This document shows positions 5,616-5,679 of a stretch of DNA of 5,679 nucleotides, piece by piece. Below the pieces are notes generated by a model. It searched no databases and was not told where the DNA came from. It saw only the letters and a list, made by a program, of their open reading frames with translations. The position numbers and the translations under genes were made by a program. Origin of the DNA: Bacteroidales bacterium (GTDB taxonomy: Bacteria; Bacteroidota; Bacteroidia; Bacteroidales; JAOZQN01); the NCBI GenBank assembly GCA_029938985.1, contig JAOZTW010000363.1:1-5679 (forward strand), read 5' to 3'. Every line of letters starts with the position of its first letter. Within the stretch, counting starts at the first letter, position 1.

Positions 5616-5679
5616 ATAAAAAAACCAATTTACTATATTAAGACTTAAGTACATAGAGTAATGTTTTTTGTGTATAATA

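Overview
The window is strongly AT-rich, has very few Shine-Dalgarno-like sequences, and carries several matches to the Bacteroidota promoter pattern (TTTG, then TAnnTTTG). Together with the protein types, this points to a member of the Bacteroidota. The genus cannot be told from the sequence. I see no rRNA, tRNA, CRISPR array or intact insertion sequence.

Left part (1-2560, all genes on the minus strand). Read in transcription order, it holds a PAPS-dependent sulfotransferase (1784-2560), then the 3' remnant of a radical SAM/SPASM gene (1175-1708), then a complete bacterial pentameric ligand-gated ion channel (119-1135). The radical SAM remnant has lost its catalytic N-terminal half and two of the expected SPASM cysteines, so it is called a pseudogene. 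Where its homology ends (about 1700) lies a short sequence that recurs at the left edge of the window (1-30). The two copies bracket the remnant and the channel, so this block may have arrived by, or been cut by, recombination.

Centre (2561-3975). A divergent promoter region of about 170 bp separates the sulfotransferase from a plus-strand GT4-type glycosyltransferase (2728-3975). A sulfotransferase, a glycosyltransferase and a radical SAM remnant side by side suggest the edge of a surface-polysaccharide or other glycan locus. The ion channel would be an unexpected member of such a locus.

Right part (3976-5679). A 233-bp gap holds a perfect 16-bp inverted repeat around a 36-nt centre, possibly a tiny non-autonomous element or a structured RNA. 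It is followed by a plus-strand gene for a PD-(D/E)XK nuclease of the Rpn/putative-transposase type (4209-5429). This protein has an unusual lysine/glutamate-rich insert next to its catalytic core and a C-terminal coiled coil built from a 42-bp tandem repeat. Downstream of it lie two copies of a roughly 50-bp stem-loop-forming repeat (identical over 23 bp) 131 bp apart, reaching towards the end of the window.

The best-supported points of interest are the pentameric channel, the decayed radical SAM gene, the nuclease with its repeat-built tail, and the repeats around it. I do not see a clearly new multi-gene system.
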